From: Xestospongia bergquistia
Taxonomy: Eukaryota; Porifera; Demospongiae; Haplosclerida; Petrosiidae
Direction: 5' to 3'
Assembly: GCA_963965975.1 (NCBI GenBank)
Contig: OZ014416.1
Location: 4,216,001 to 4,280,000, forward strand
DNA: 64,000 bases
The notes under the pieces were generated by a model. That model was not told the origin of the DNA and did not search any database. It saw only the letters and a list, made by a program, of their open reading frames with translations. The position numbers and the translations under genes were made by a program. Below, in pieces: positions 24,505 through 35,844 of this stretch; positions within the stretch are counted from its first letter, which is position 1, and every line of letters starts with the position of its first letter.

Positions 24505-26390
24505 ATGGCATTGACAAGCAGAAGGTTTATACAGTTGCCTTCTGACCCAGACCTCCTTTTACAGTGTATTGATGGTGCTGAAAGTGACTATTCAGACAGT
24601 GATTTCTACAGCTACATTGATGAAGAAGAAGCACTGACAGATCTTTTGCAAAGCCATTTACTAGCAAGGCTGACTTCTGAAACCTTTGTACTAAAATGTA
24701 ACTCTTCAGCTCCACCTTTACCAACAAGAAGCAGTTTCCTAGCTCCACCTACACCCACGGATAAGATGATTTTACACACATGTACAAAATAATAATAATT
24801 ATTGTAGTTCATCCATTGGTTGCCACCTCTCCAGCAACAGCTTTGCCCAGTACTAGCACTACTGCTACAGCTAGCCTACCTATAGTTAACTAAAGACTAC
24901 CAATAATAGCAAAGTAACTTTATAGTTCATCCATTTACTGCATCACCTGGGATTACTCTTGATATAACCAACAAACCACCACTTGCTTTCTTCAATCTAT
25001 ACTTTTCATCAGCAGTAAAAGATTTGATCTTTGTGGAAACAGCTACCTATCCTGTGTCAAATTGAATCTTACATGCATAATCATCCCAACGCTCTTGGTC
25101 ATGACTGGAGTAGAAATCTGATAAAGCATGAGGAAGTTGACCCATTACTAGCCATAATAATTACAAAGTGGCTAGTTAGATATCTGTCTGTGAGGTATTC
25201 ATTATAACCAAGGAAATAGATTGATATGAATTGCAAGTTTTATTTATTACACTTACTTGTAATTGTAATTTTATTAGGAAGCCCTAAAAATTTGTGAATT
25301 TCCTGTACAACTTACTTATTTGTAGATCATACTGGAGCAGCAAATGGTCATTTCATAGTGATATAGTCAGTCATATCATGCAGAAGGTTTGAATTATTGA
25401 TGAAATCTTGATCAGCTTAACGAGTCATTCTAGTTGGTTTATATTCCCAATAGAGAAATTGCTGTTGATGAGAGTATCATTGGACACAAAGGAAGACTCT
25501 CGTGGTTCTAGTACATGCTCAAGAAGCCCACTAAATGGGATATTATACTTACTATAATGGTTGTTAACGAGTCATACAGGAAAAGAGAAGATGGTGTCCC
25601 TGAGCAAGGGCTACTGTACAAAGTGATCTCATGTCTCCTTTATCAATAAGTGGATATCATGTGTGTACCAATATACACTTTTCGCTGAATCAGAAGGGAT
25701 TGAGTAGAGAATTTCAATTAGCAAAATTAACAAATGGTAAAAAGTAACAATCAACTGTACTTACGTTAGCCTAAAATGTAAGATATAGGTTAAGTCTATT
25801 CTTATTATGCAACAGATGGATTTTCGTGTCCGAAGTGGTCTGACAAGCTAGTGGTACACATGTTATCAACCTTGCATAATGAAAATATGATAGATAAGCG
25901 GAGGAGAACCAGAGCAGTAGATGGAGGAGTAGACGTGGCAAAAGTAGTTGAAGAATACAATACGATATGGGCGGAGTCGACAAGTGCAATCAACTCCTAC
26001 TATATTATGGATATGTACGCAGGTCAGGCAAGTAGTGGAAGAAAGTATTATTTCACTTATTTGATGTATCCATTGTTAACACCAATATTTTGCACAATAT
26101 AGTTGCTGAAAACCTTTACCACACATTGGCAGCTGGATACTAGACGGTCATAAATAACCAGTTGACAGAAGGCACATTGCCTCAACAACAGTACTTCCAA
26201 TGAGATTGAGCGAACATGGATTTCCAGAACCTGTTCAAAAAGATGCACCTTATGGAGTACGTCCCAGTCTAAAGTATGCAAGGCCCGAGGAAAAAAAGAT
26301 CACAAAAACAGTACCAATGTAACATTTGTAAAACTCATTTGTATGTACTCCCATTTTTTAAAGATTACCATACCATACCAAATTACATTA
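24505..26390 (+). pseudogene. Ancient piggyBac-type transposase relic
   Basis: Family landmarks appear in the correct order in shifting frames. There is an acidic N-terminus with SDSDFYSYIDEEE near 24590, then PPLAFFNLYFSSAVKDLI near 24980, a SYWSSKWS block near 25330, and AVDESIIGHKGRLS then MLKKPTKWD near 25465-25540, which matches the first catalytic acidic region. The C-terminal half follows at 25851-26102 (MLSTLHNENM, then VVEEYN), and a cysteine motif CNICKTHLC near 26317 corresponds to the terminal zinc-binding region. The usual GVDxxDQ signature after VVEEYN has become WAESTSA, so the third catalytic acidic residue is lost. Many stops and frameshifts show long neutral decay. No TTAA-flanked ends were recognised. 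Confidence 0.78.
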
Positions 26391-26606
26391 TGAATACTAA
26401 GAATCATCCTCATATACATCAATAACAATCTTTGTGTCTAGACTTTATGTACGCTTGTGTAATAATATGTATAGACATTGTCATGAATCGTTCCAAATGG
26501 CCTTACGATAGTCCAATTTGATCATAGAAATCATAGAAAAATACAAGACTTCACACTGGTGTTGAAGAAATCATTAAACCTGTGATGATAGAGGACTACA
26601 ATCAAT

Positions 26607-26806
26607 NNNNNNNNNNNNNNNNNNNNNNNNNNNNNNNNNNNNNNNNNNNNNNNNNNNNNNNNNNNNNNNNNNNNNNNNNNNNNNNNNNNNNNNNNNNNNN
26701 NNNNNNNNNNNNNNNNNNNNNNNNNNNNNNNNNNNNNNNNNNNNNNNNNNNNNNNNNNNNNNNNNNNNNNNNNNNNNNNNNNNNNNNNNNNNNNNNNNNN
26801 NNNNNN
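26607..26806. other. Assembly gap of 200 N
   Basis: Exactly 200 ambiguous bases. The round number suggests a scaffold gap of estimated or default length. Sequence on the two sides is not obviously continuous. Confidence 0.99.
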
Positions 26807-26876
26807 ACATGGGTGGGGTCAATCTAAGTTAAGTCTAAGTTAATCTACTAGATTACATATATTTAATTATAATTAC

Positions 26877-26880
<4 letters not shown>

Positions 26881-26909
<29 letters not shown>
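26881..26909. repeat. (TA)n microsatellite
   Basis: An uninterrupted run of about 14 TA dinucleotides. Confidence 0.98.
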
Positions 26910-26912
<3 letters not shown>

Positions 26913-26929
26913 CTATTCCTGATAACAAG

Positions 26930-27215
26930 AAAACACACACACTTACATTATACTTACATCAGCAATCAATTATAATGTATTGTTTCACTTTGCCATACTG
27001 TGTGTTGTGTCTATGTACACGCTTCTCTAACTGTCTCTGTGTATGTGTATTATAATATATTGCTCCACTTTGCCTGACTGTGTATTGTATCTATACATAC
27101 ATGCTTCTTTTCCTCTCTGTGTGTATATGCACTTACATTATACATACACTACCAATCAGTTTTAATATATTCCCTGACTGTAAGTTGTCTCTACATGGAC
27201 ATACGTCTCTTCCTT
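26930..27215. repeat. Three degenerate tandem units of about 110 bp
   Basis: Three diverged units share the order CACTTACATTATAC, ATCA-AATCA-TTATAAT-TATT, CACTTTGCCTGACTGTG, then TCTCTGTGTGTAT. No coding signal is visible. Confidence 0.6.
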
Positions 27216-27217
27216 TC

Positions 27218-27222
<5 letters not shown>

Positions 27223-27256
<34 letters not shown>

Positions 27257-27262
27257 GTGTGC
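27223..27262. repeat. (GT)n microsatellite
   Basis: About 20 GT dinucleotides with two GC interruptions. Confidence 0.97.
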
Positions 27263-27972
27263 GTTAGTGGTGTGTTTAGCAATGGGTCTTTATAGAAGAT
27301 ACTATATTCACCTAGTTTTAAATCATCCAAAAGGAAGATTACAAGTTTCACTTTAAGTTTATAATACTATCAGCAAAGAAATGGCAGGCAAAACAGTAAT
27401 ATTATTACAAGAAAGAAAACTTACCTTGCTTTCTTTCCCAATTGAAAGTTAACTCCACCCAAATAAATTGACAGGAAGTGATAGTGAGGTGTGTCAAAGA
27501 AACCCTTTGTTGTGCACTAGTTTACATTGTTTGGCTTAGAACAAAGTATCAACAGACTCCCCACACAACAAAGAGATCAACTTTATGTTGATCATTAAGT
27601 GTTCGTAGCATACTACAGAGTTGAGCATCCATTTTATGGCTTTTATGGCTTTTCTTGTTGTTATGTAGCAACATCAACCTACCTACCCTGTCACACTAGT
27701 AACTTACCTGAAAGCATCATCTTGTTGCTAGAGTAAGCTTTTAAATCGTTGCTATTGTTAAAAAAAAGCATTATTGGAAAAGTAGCCGCCCATGGGCGTG
27801 ATTACAGTTAATTTGCCACGCCTGTCAACTAAGAAAAGAAGTATGTCAGATAATGAACTTATTAGGACTAAAAAGCAACGACTTTGAAATGCGACAAACT
27901 TCCAAAGGTACTTCCAAAGATGCGAACTTAATCCTTTTTGAACAGGTAATTCCTGACACAATGAAAGCATGA
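27263..27972. other. No gene recognised
   Basis: Open frames here are short, without recognisable domains or convincing splice signals. It may be 3' flank of the minus-strand fragment that ends at 27973. Confidence 0.5.
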
Positions 27973-28311
27973 CTAGTTGTAAAAATTGATCAGGAAGAGC
28001 ATGGAAAGGATAACACTTAGTAGAGCATCACTTTCATCTAATGGTTTCATGTTCTTGTTATTATTCACCAGCAACTGTACTAATTTAGTGTGCAAATTCT
28101 TCAAGGGTTGATGCTTGGGAGACAGACCTATAAAGAAGAATTCACAACCATCAAATAGTCTATTGACTGTTGGGCACAAGTTAAGTTGACTAATCAATAT
28201 TGAAAATAATTGATGGAGATACAAAGTTATTTGTGGCTCTATCTGTTTTATGATAACTTTTAAAATACAATGCAATAGCTTCTAAACTAAACATCAACCT
28301 TTTTTCACTTA

Positions 28312-28418
28312 ATGGATATTATTGTTTAATATTGATATAATATGTCCAAAGTTCAGTTTCAATGTACAATTACTGGAAAAATCATCAGGACTGAATTCAT
28401 CTGACAGTTTGGTTGTAT
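28312..28418 (-). other. Probable coding exon joined in phase to the previous one
   Basis: It starts after TTTTCATAG with two bases that complete the split codon of the 28485-28601 exon. It reads TTKLSDEFSPDDFSSNC then LKLNFGHIISI, and meets TAA at 28309-28311 unless it is spliced before that. Confidence 0.55.
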
Positions 28419-28484
28419 CTATGAAAAGTAGAAGTGTGTTTCATTGTGACTATTGTTAAACTCACCAATTATTGTTAAACTCAC

Positions 28485-28601
28485 CAATTAGTTTAAGTTC
28501 CTGATATACATGAGCAACAAGTTCAGTACAAATTAATGAACTGAAGTTATCTTTGTAGTTTTTGAGAAATTCCAAGTATTCATCATTAACATTTACATTT
28601 A
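28485..28601 (-). other. Probable coding exon of the minus-strand fragment
   Basis: 117 nt, open in one frame with 2 nt before and 1 nt after whole codons. The peptide includes VNVNDEYLEFLKNYKDN and CTELVAHVYQELKLI. The acceptor is CTGCAG and the donor GTGAGTTTAAC. The donor and exon end are duplicated: a 19-base segment occurs twice at 28452-28470 and 28471-28489. Confidence 0.6.
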
Positions 28602-28901
28602 CTGCAGACAATCAAATCTATTTGTCTCTTTCATACGGTCTTCCTTGAAGCTTCTTACCTACTTAAAATGTAAATAAAAATTTTAATTAATTATTTCGGT
28701 AGCTAACCTTCAACATATCTCACACATTACTTGTCGTTGCTCCTGTTAATTGATAAATTGCAACACGATCATACCAGCCAGAGAAAATTTTGTTCTTTAG
28801 AGGGAAAACTTCCACTCATTTATGGACTGTTCCCATATCAACATTAACAAGCCCCACCTTATTAGTACTGGACTCCCAACCCAAGTGGAATATGGAGGTC
28901 G

Positions 28902-28903
<2 letters not shown>

Positions 28904-28935
<32 letters not shown>
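28904..28935. repeat. (TA)n microsatellite
   Basis: About 15 uninterrupted TA dinucleotides. Confidence 0.97.
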
Positions 28936-28937
<2 letters not shown>

Positions 28938-29304
28938 CAAATATTTACACAACTAAACATATTTACTTACCAATCCAACGTGTGAAAAAACAGCTCCAAC
29001 AAATATTTAATAATTGCTCCAGAACTTGTCGTCCCTGAAACAAATTATCTCCAGTTACAAATTTCATTATATGCCTTTGTGGAAAAATCAGGTGAAGGTC
29101 TAATGTAACGAATGATCATGTGAATTATATTACTGAGGACTAACGCTATCTGAGATATTAAAGGTGGAGCACCAGTAGCTACTGGAGGTAATAAGTGGCA
29201 AAGCATGATGAAATGTATCAGGATGTAAATGAATTGGATTTGCTAGCAAAACTCCTAACTCTTTTTTCAGACATGATCCAATGTAAATGTATACATTGTT
29301 AAAC

Positions 29305-29376
29305 TATGTTGCTCTAGTGTCTCTGCTTCTGTAATCATTCTATGTTGCTCTGTTGTCTCTGCTTCTGTAATCATTC
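29305..29376. repeat. 36-bp tandem duplication in a coding-like block
   Basis: TATGTTGCTCTAGTGTCTCT... recurs at 29341 with two differences. On the minus strand it adds exactly 12 residues (RMITEAETxEQH twice), so it preserves the frame. Confidence 0.9.
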
Positions 29377-29571
29377 TAACTTCTCGAGATGAATACTTGA
29401 TGACTGCTTCAACTTTCTCTGCAAATTTCAGTGCTTGCAAACATTCTGGACTGTATGAAACCTTCATACAGCAACACATTCATTATCTTCATAAAATATT
29501 CTGGTAACATCTGAAATGATATGAACATCTGAATGAGTGTCATTAAATCGAGCTACATCTAGTTGTAGGTT

Positions 29572-29755
29572 TTGGGTTTAGAGTTTAGTTTTTAAAATTT
29601 AGTGTTTACCATTTTGGTTTTAGGATTTAAGGTTTAGGGTTTAGGTTTTCAAGTTTAGGGTTTAGAAGTTAGGGTTTAGTGATTTAGAAATTCTCGTTTC
29701 AGGTTTGGGTTTATGTTTTAATGTTAGTATTTAGGGTTCGTGGTTTAGGTGTATT
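29572..29755 (+). repeat. Degenerate interstitial telomere-like TTTAGGG repeats
   Basis: Units close to GGGTTTA or GGTTTAG recur many times in 180 bases (GGTTTAGGGTTTAGG at about 29630, AGTTTAGGGTTTAGAAG at about 29652). Exact consecutive units are few, so it is old or was always degenerate. Confidence 0.65.
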
Positions 29756-30094
29756 TTACGTCTATTTTATCCCCTTTGTGGTGCGAAAAATACGCAAATT
29801 TTAATCCGATATTACCACAAAAATTCATGAATTTTGAAGACATCTTTTAAAATTTTTTTGAGAAAAAATACATGCATTTTAACCTCTGAAAATACTCATA
29901 ATTTAAAAGACTTTTTGAAAACCTTTTGGGCCAAAATTGCATCTTTTCTCTTTTTCTATGTGTTTGGGTGACCAAAGTATAGATATTTAGACACCTTTGT
30001 GCCAAAAAAGTAAGGGCACACTTTTAAAATTGTGTATTTTATGCACAAGATGTTCAATTTTCACATATATTTTTGCAAAATTAAATTAGAAAAA
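29756..30094. repeat. AT-rich block with the GTGCCAAAA-type motif
   Basis: Degenerate units such as GTGCGAAAAATACGCAAATT, AAAAAATACATGCATTTTAA and GGGCCAAAATTGCA recur at 50 to 80 base intervals, like those at 24100-24330. No gene is visible. Confidence 0.5.
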
Positions 30095-30680
30095 AACATT
30101 AAAAATTCCTTTATTTGGGTGACAAATTTAGGGAGATAGGGGTTAAAATTTCGTTGCATTTTTGGAGTCGAAAATAGTTAAAAAGTGCTTAAATAATTGC
30201 GGATTTTGGTTGCTTTTCAGTAACATATAGTTTGGTATAATTTTGGTGCCAATAATACTTGCAAAAAGTCAAAATTCACTTGTTTTCTGTGACAAATTTA
30301 GAGAAATAGGATTTATAATTTCACGGATTATATTACTACCCAATATTATGATATTACAACATAACGTACCTCATTTTATGTTGTTATCTATATAACGTTT
30401 TATTATAATATAATTTTGCCAATTAACTACCTCAGATTACGCCCTAACGAACATGCCACTTTTCTGTAAATATACTTCCAAATACCAGTGTATGTGTTGT
30501 AACCTAGCCGAGACAGATTCAACATACAACAACAAATATAAAAGAAAAAACTACTGAACATGTGCTTACACAATATATACATGCGCTCATCTGGAATATT
30601 CATAGTTATCACATTTCCCCTCTCAAGCAAAATGATCAACTGGTTGAGGTATCAGCTCGAACTGCAGGGGGATCTTGAAC
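30095..30680 (-). mobile_element. LTR-retrotransposon 3' end, first tandem copy
   Basis: On the minus strand a short relic of the pol tail (30628-30680) is followed by a purine-rich tract CTTGAGAGGGGAAA (30614-30627). An LTR-like segment then starts TGTGATAAC at 30613 and runs to at least about 30300, with an AATAAAACG possible poly(A) signal near 30400. The segment, including AT-rich sequence beyond it, is homologous to 30700-31600 in the same order. Confidence 0.65.
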
Positions 30681-30699
30681 AAAAGGAAATTAGATAAAA

Positions 30700-31600
30700 T
30701 CGGTAAAAATTCCTTTTCGGTGTCAAATTTAGGGAGGTAGGGGTTAAAATTTTGTTGTATTTTTGGAGTTGAAAATAGTTACAAAAAGGACTTACATTTA
30801 AAAGGAAGTGCTTAAATACTTGTGCATTTTGATTGCAAACTATACTTCTAAAAAATACTTAAAAATTGATAGTGGCAAAATTTTGACAAAAAGGGCTTAA
30901 AATTCACTGAATTTGTTAAGATTTTGCATATTTTCAGTAACAAAAATTATAAGAAAAAAGAGATTAATTAGGCATATTTTTGGCCCCAATAATAATTGGA
31001 AAAAGGCATCAAAATTTCAGTAGCAAATTTAGAGAAATAGGGTTTACAATTTCATGTATTACATTACTATCCAATATTATAATGTTACAAAGTAACGTAC
31101 CTCATATTATGTTATGTATATAACGTTTTATTATGATATAATTTTACCATGTAAATAGCTCATATTATGCCCTAACGAACATGACAACACTATATATGTA
31201 TACAGTACTTATCTTATAAAGTATTTCTAGTAATACTTACATGTTATGCCACTTTTCATTTTTAAGCATTATTACCTGCTTAACAAGGAGCTATCACTTT
31301 CCTGTAAATATACTTCCTTTTGTTTTCTCCAATACCAGTATCTGGGTTGTAACCTGGCCGAGATAGATTCAACATAAAACAACAAATATAAACTACTGAA
31401 AATGTGCTCACACAATATATACATGTGCTCATCTGGAATATCCCTAGTTATCACATTCTACCCTCTCAAGCTTGATGCAGGGGTGCAAAACAATCAACAG
31501 GTCGAGGTACATAAGTAGAATGGCGAACAGCAACAGGACGAATTTGTGCAAGTGGTGGTATATCAATTTGAACTGCAGGAGGATCTGGATTTGGAGTGAA
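30700..31600 (-). mobile_element. LTR-retrotransposon 3' end, second tandem copy
   Basis: It has the same arrangement as the neighbouring copy: pol 3' end, purine tract at 31456-31470, then an LTR-like segment starting TGTGATAAC at 31455 and running to at least about 31020. It is longer than the first copy, with extra sequence at about 31190-31300. No second LTR, gag or reverse transcriptase is present, so this is a truncated remnant. Confidence 0.7.
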
Positions 31601-31801
31601 CTCGTCTGATATATACCAATCTTCGACTGGTTCCTGTGGAACGTGATCAGAGTAGTTACATCTAAGATGGTCAACATAACCATACTGTATTAAAAATAAT
31701 GTAGGCGAATGTGGATTAGGCGAAACCTGCATGAATCCTACAATCAGTAAACAATATTCACAAACCTGTACATGGCTGCAAGCACCACACCCACTCATCA
31801 A
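31466..31801 (-). pseudogene. C-terminal tail of a Ty3/gypsy-like pol polyprotein
   Basis: A 111-codon open frame. Its last 85 or so residues are proline-rich (SPNPHSPTLFLIQYGYVD; NPDPPAVQIDIPPLAQI) and end in a basic motif RHSTYVPRPVDCFAP, like the tail after the integrase in many metazoan Ty3/gypsy elements. The stop at 31466-31468 lies inside the purine tract, 11 bases from the LTR-like TG, the usual arrangement. The first 25 residues probably read into an unrelated repeat. Nothing of the enzymatic domains remains in the window. Confidence 0.6.
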
Positions 31802-31965
31802 ACTTCGATAGCCACACCCATTAAATATTTTGGATGTGGTTTATTTTGACCACACCTCATATTTTAATTAATGCTCCAGGTAGTCTAGGAAATTAATGCA
31901 TAGCTGCAAGCACCACACCCAATTATCAAGCCACGATAGCCACACCCATTAATGCTCTACATAAT
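31775..31965. repeat. Two direct copies of a GGGTGTGGC-type short repeat
   Basis: CTGCAAGCACCACACCCA followed by CGATAGCCACACCCATTAA occurs at about 31780 and again at 31905, period about 121 bp. It resembles short nonautonomous repeats with GGGTGTGGC ends. Confidence 0.6.
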
Positions 31966-32149
31966 CTCATTTCCCTCACAAAAGCAGACTAACTAATCTC
32001 TTGTGGCTTCCTCGGCTTTCTCTCTGGAAGATATACTCACCTTTATAGTTGTATTCTCGATACTTACCTTTACTGACTACTACAAATTGTATAATTGGGT
32101 ACAATATATAGAGTAGTATAGATACAGACACACCATTTTATCATAAATA
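31966..32149. other. No gene recognised
   Basis: AT-rich spacer. GATACTTACCTTTACTG and ACTCACCTTTATAG contain minus-strand donor-like GGTAAG/GGTGAG sites, but I cannot define an exon. Confidence 0.4.
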
Positions 32150-32205
32150 TGTAATACTACCAAATGTAACACTGCCAAATGTAATACTACCACTCATTAG
32201 ATTAC
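32150..32205. repeat. Left boundary repeat of the minus-strand exon-like array
   Basis: TAATACTACCAAATGTAAC then ACTGCCAAATGTAATACTAC. Its reverse complement reappears at 36190-36247 at the opposite edge of the array. Confidence 0.7.
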
Positions 32206-33316
32206 TTGTCAAAATTTACTGTATGTTGTTAACTTACTGCCAGGGCTCTTTGAGATAGAGGAATGTCTGTCTTGAGTCTTGATCCAGATGTCTTGAGCTT
32301 TGATCCACAAGTCCAGCGAAGCTACATTAATAGATGCATTATGAATTAATGTACTCTAGTACTGTATTCTGTTAACATACTGCCCAGCGTCTTTGAGATC
32401 GTGGAAAATCTTGACTCTTGATCCCGATATCCAGCGAAGCTATAGTAATAAAACAGAAATTGAGAGTAATGTGTATTATGAGTAATGAGTATTATGAATT
32501 ATGTACACTAGTACTGTAAGCTGTTAACTTACTCCACAGAGTCTTTGTGATAGAGGAATGTCTTGACCTTGATCCTGAAGTCCAGTGAAGCTACAGTAAT
32601 AAAAGAGAAATTAAGAGTAATATGCAGTAATAAAAGAGAAAGTAAGAGTAATGATGTACACTACTACTGTATTCTGTCAACTTACTCCCCAGCGTCTTTG
32701 ACAGATAGCAGAATGTCTTTGATTCTTGATCCCAATATCCAGTGAAGCTATAGCAATAAAAGAGATATATTTAAGGTTATGATGCATTATGAATTACTTT
32801 ATACTAGTACTGTATGATCTTACTCCATAGACTCTTCGAGATACATAAATGCCTTGAGCCTTACTCCCTAGACTCTTCAGATGAATTTCTTGAGCCTTGA
32901 GCTTGATGTCGAGCAAAGCTATAGTAATGAAAAAGAGATTAGGAGTATTATGAATTAATGTATTATGAATTAAGACTTATTAATTAATGCACACCAGTAC
33001 TGTGTGCTGTTAACTTACTCCACAGTCTCTTTGTGGTAGAGGAATGTCTTGAGTCTTCATCATGATGTCCAGTGAAACTATGGTAATAAAAGGAAATCAA
33101 GAGTAATGATGTCTTTTTTAAGTAATGTACACCAGTACCATATGCTGCTAACTTACTTCCCAGAATCTTCAGATAGAGGAATGTCTTGAGCCTTGATCTT
33201 GACTTCAAGCGAAGCTACAGTTATACAAGAGAAATTAAGAGCAATGAATTACTTCATACTAGTACTGACTACTGAATGCTGTTGACTTACTGCCAAAAGT
33301 CTTTATAGAGAATTGT

Positions 33317-33877
33317 CTAGCCTCGTACCCAAGCTTTCGCGATAGAAAAGAAAGCTTGGTAACTACTGCTTGTGTATGCGCTTAATTATTGTAAATTATG
33401 TTATATGTTCATATCATAATGACAACATTTTAAATTAAATGACAAGTAAATGGGTCAGGTTTATATTGATGACGTTTCATTCACTACTGAGTTTGGGCAT
33501 GTCTAGCTGAGTTTGTCGGTTCTGCAGAGATTTAATGAAAGCAAAAAAAACGACAAATTTGTTCAGTGCTGTTGGAATACAAAACCACACGAAAATATCT
33601 TTTCCATCATATATAGCTTCAATGAACAAGAGTTTCTCCTTTTAAGAAATAGATTTGGCATTGCTAGCAGCTTTAGAACATACAGTAGAGCAGAAGAAAA
33701 CTTTATATCAGTGATACAAATAGTCTCATATTCCAGGTAAAGGAATTTTGACGTCATAGTTGATGGAGGATTCATAGAGTATACTAGTTTCAAAGAAATC
33801 TGTGGAAATTAAATGCATGCACAAACAGTAGTTACCAGGCTTTCTTTTCTATCGTGAAAGCCTGGGTATGAGGCTAG
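33317..33877 (-). mobile_element. Nonautonomous DNA element with long TIRs, copy 1 (561 bp)
   Basis: The ends form TIRs of roughly 60 bp: CTAGCCTCGTACCCAAGCTT at the left and its near reverse complement at the right, continuing through GATAGAAAAGAAAGC and GGTAACTACTG. On the minus strand the interior (33563-33793) reads FSSALLY then MPNLFLKRR, a decayed version of the RecQ-like fragment in the copy at 48131-48726. Flanks GAGAATTGT and GAGAAATAT could be a decayed duplication. There is no transposase. Confidence 0.85.
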
Positions 33878-35352
33878 AGAAATATCTTGATCCTTGATCC
33901 TGACATCCAGCAAAGCTATTGTAATAAAACACAAATTAAGACTATGCTATATTATGAATTAATGTACAGTAGTATCGTCTTTAGTTAACTTACTCTTCAG
34001 AGTCTTCGAAGTATAGGAATGTCTTGAGACTTGAGCCAGACATCAAATGAAGCTACAGTGATAAGATGCATTATCAATTAATTTATACCAGTACTGTATT
34101 CTGTTAACTTACTCCCCAGCGTCTTGAGATAGCAGAATGTCTTGATTCTTGATCGCAATATCCAGTGAAGCTATAGTAATAAAATAGAAATTGAGAGTAA
34201 TGTGTATTATGAGTAATGGGTATTATGAATTAATGTACACTAGTACTGTATGCTGTTAACTTACTCCACAGACTCTTTGTGATAGAGGAATGTCTTGAGC
34301 CTTGACCCTGAAGTCCAGTGAAGCTACAGTAATATAAGAGAAATTAAGAGTAATATGCAGTAATAAAAGATAAAGTAAGAGTAATGATGTATTATGACTT
34401 AATGTACACTACTACTGTATTCTGTGAACTTACTCCCCAGTGTCTTTGAGATAGCAGAATGTCTTGATTCGTGATACTGATATCCAGCGAAGCTATAGTA
34501 ATAATAATGTGTATTATGAGTAATGGGTATTATGAATTAATGTACACTAGTACTGTATGCTGTTAACTTACTCCACAGAGTGAGACTCTTTGTGATAGAG
34601 GAATGTCTCAAGCCTTGATCCTGAAGTCCAGTGAAGCTACAGTAATAAAAGAAAAATTAAGAGTAATATGCAGTAATAAAAGAGAAAGTAAGAGTAATGA
34701 TGTATTATGACTTAATGTACACTACTACTGTATTCTGTGAACTTACTCCTCAGTGTCTTTAAGATAGCAGAATGTCTTGATTCTTGATCCCAATATCCAG
34801 CGAAGCCATAGCAATAAAAGAGATATTAAAGGTAATGATGCATTATGAATTACTTTATACTAGTACTGTATGATCTTACTCCCTATCGAGATACATGAAT
34901 GCCTTGAGCCTTACTCCCTAGACTCTTCAGATGAATTTCTTGAGCCTTGAGCCTGACGTCGAACAAAGCTATAGTAATGAAAAAGAGATTAAGAGTATTA
35001 TGAATTAATGTATTATGAATTAAGACTTATGAATTAATGTACACTATGATTGTATTCAGTTAACTTACTCTTCAGACTCTTTGAGATATAGGAATGTCTT
35101 GAGCCTTGAGACTGACATCAAGTCAAGCTATAGTAATAAAAGAAGTTAAGAGTAATCGTGTTTCATGAATCAATGTAACCTAGTATTGTATTCTGTTAAC
35201 TTACTTGACAAACTCATCGAGATAGAGGAATGTCTTCATCCTTGACCTCTGACAACCAGCGAATCTATTGTAATAAAAGATTAATAATGCATCATGAATA
35301 AATTTATACTAGCACTGACTTACTCCCAAGAGTCCTTGAGATGGAGAAATGT

Positions 35353-35844
35353 CTAGCCTTGTACCCAGGTTTTCGCAATAGAAAAGAAAGCCTGGTAACT
35401 ACTGCTTGTGCATGCGTTTATTGTAATTTACGCAATATACTGACATCATAATGGCAAGATTTAGAATTAAATGACAAGTAAATGGCTGGGTTTCTATTGA
35501 TGACGTTTCATTCACTACTGAGTTTAGCCATGGCTAGTTGAGTTTGTTGGTTCTGTAGATACTTAATGAAAGCAAAAAGAGCGACAAACATGTTCAGTGT
35601 TGTTGGAATAGAAAACCACACGAAAACATCTTTTCCATCATTAGCATAGAGTAGAGCAGAAGAATACTTTCTATCAGTACTACAAATAGTCTCACATTGT
35701 GATTAAAGGAATTTTGACATCAATAGTTGACGGAGGATTCCTAGAGTATACTACTTTCAAAGGAATCTGTGGAAATTAAATGCATGCGCTAATAGTAGTT
35801 ACCAGGCTTTCTTTCCTATCGCAAAAGCCTGGGTACGAGGCTAG
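35353..35844 (-). mobile_element. Nonautonomous DNA element, copy 2 (492 bp)
   Basis: It has the same TIRs (CTAGCCTTGTACCCAGG / CCTGGGTACGAGGCTAG) and the same interior with an internal deletion. AGAAATGT stands directly on both sides, a likely 8-bp target-site duplication, while ordinary units of the host array have that motif once. It is very similar to copy 1 together with its right flank. Confidence 0.85.

Larger units (their letters stand above)
27973..29560 (-). pseudogene. Minus-strand spliced gene fragment, family unknown
   Basis: Several minus-strand blocks look coding. Block 1, about 29267-29560, includes LDVARFNDTHSDVHIISDV and, after a frame change, SYSPECLQALKFAEKVEAV. A block near 28700-28800 reads WYDRVAIYQLTGATTSNV; it needs a one-base shift to continue into KKLQGRPYERDK. 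The exon at 28485-28601 lies between CTGCAG and GTGAGT, and the exon beginning at 28418 after TTTTCATAG joins it in consistent phase. The last open block, 27973-28275, has leucine-rich helices (LYLHQLFSILISQLNLC) and ends in TAG. I do not recognise the family. Frame breaks in the upstream blocks suggest a pseudogene, although missed introns could explain some of them. Confidence 0.5.

Noticed and set aside
26574..26827. Open frames across the N gap on both strands
   Set aside because: They consist almost entirely of undetermined bases.
27080..27351. Open frames over the (GT)n repeat
   Set aside because: They translate the microsatellite (alternating VC or TH) and carry no coding signal.
33513..33740. 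Plus-strand open frame inside the nonautonomous element as its transposase
   Set aside because: It is the reverse-strand shadow of the captured RecQ-like fragment, is interrupted in copy 2 and has no transposase motifs.
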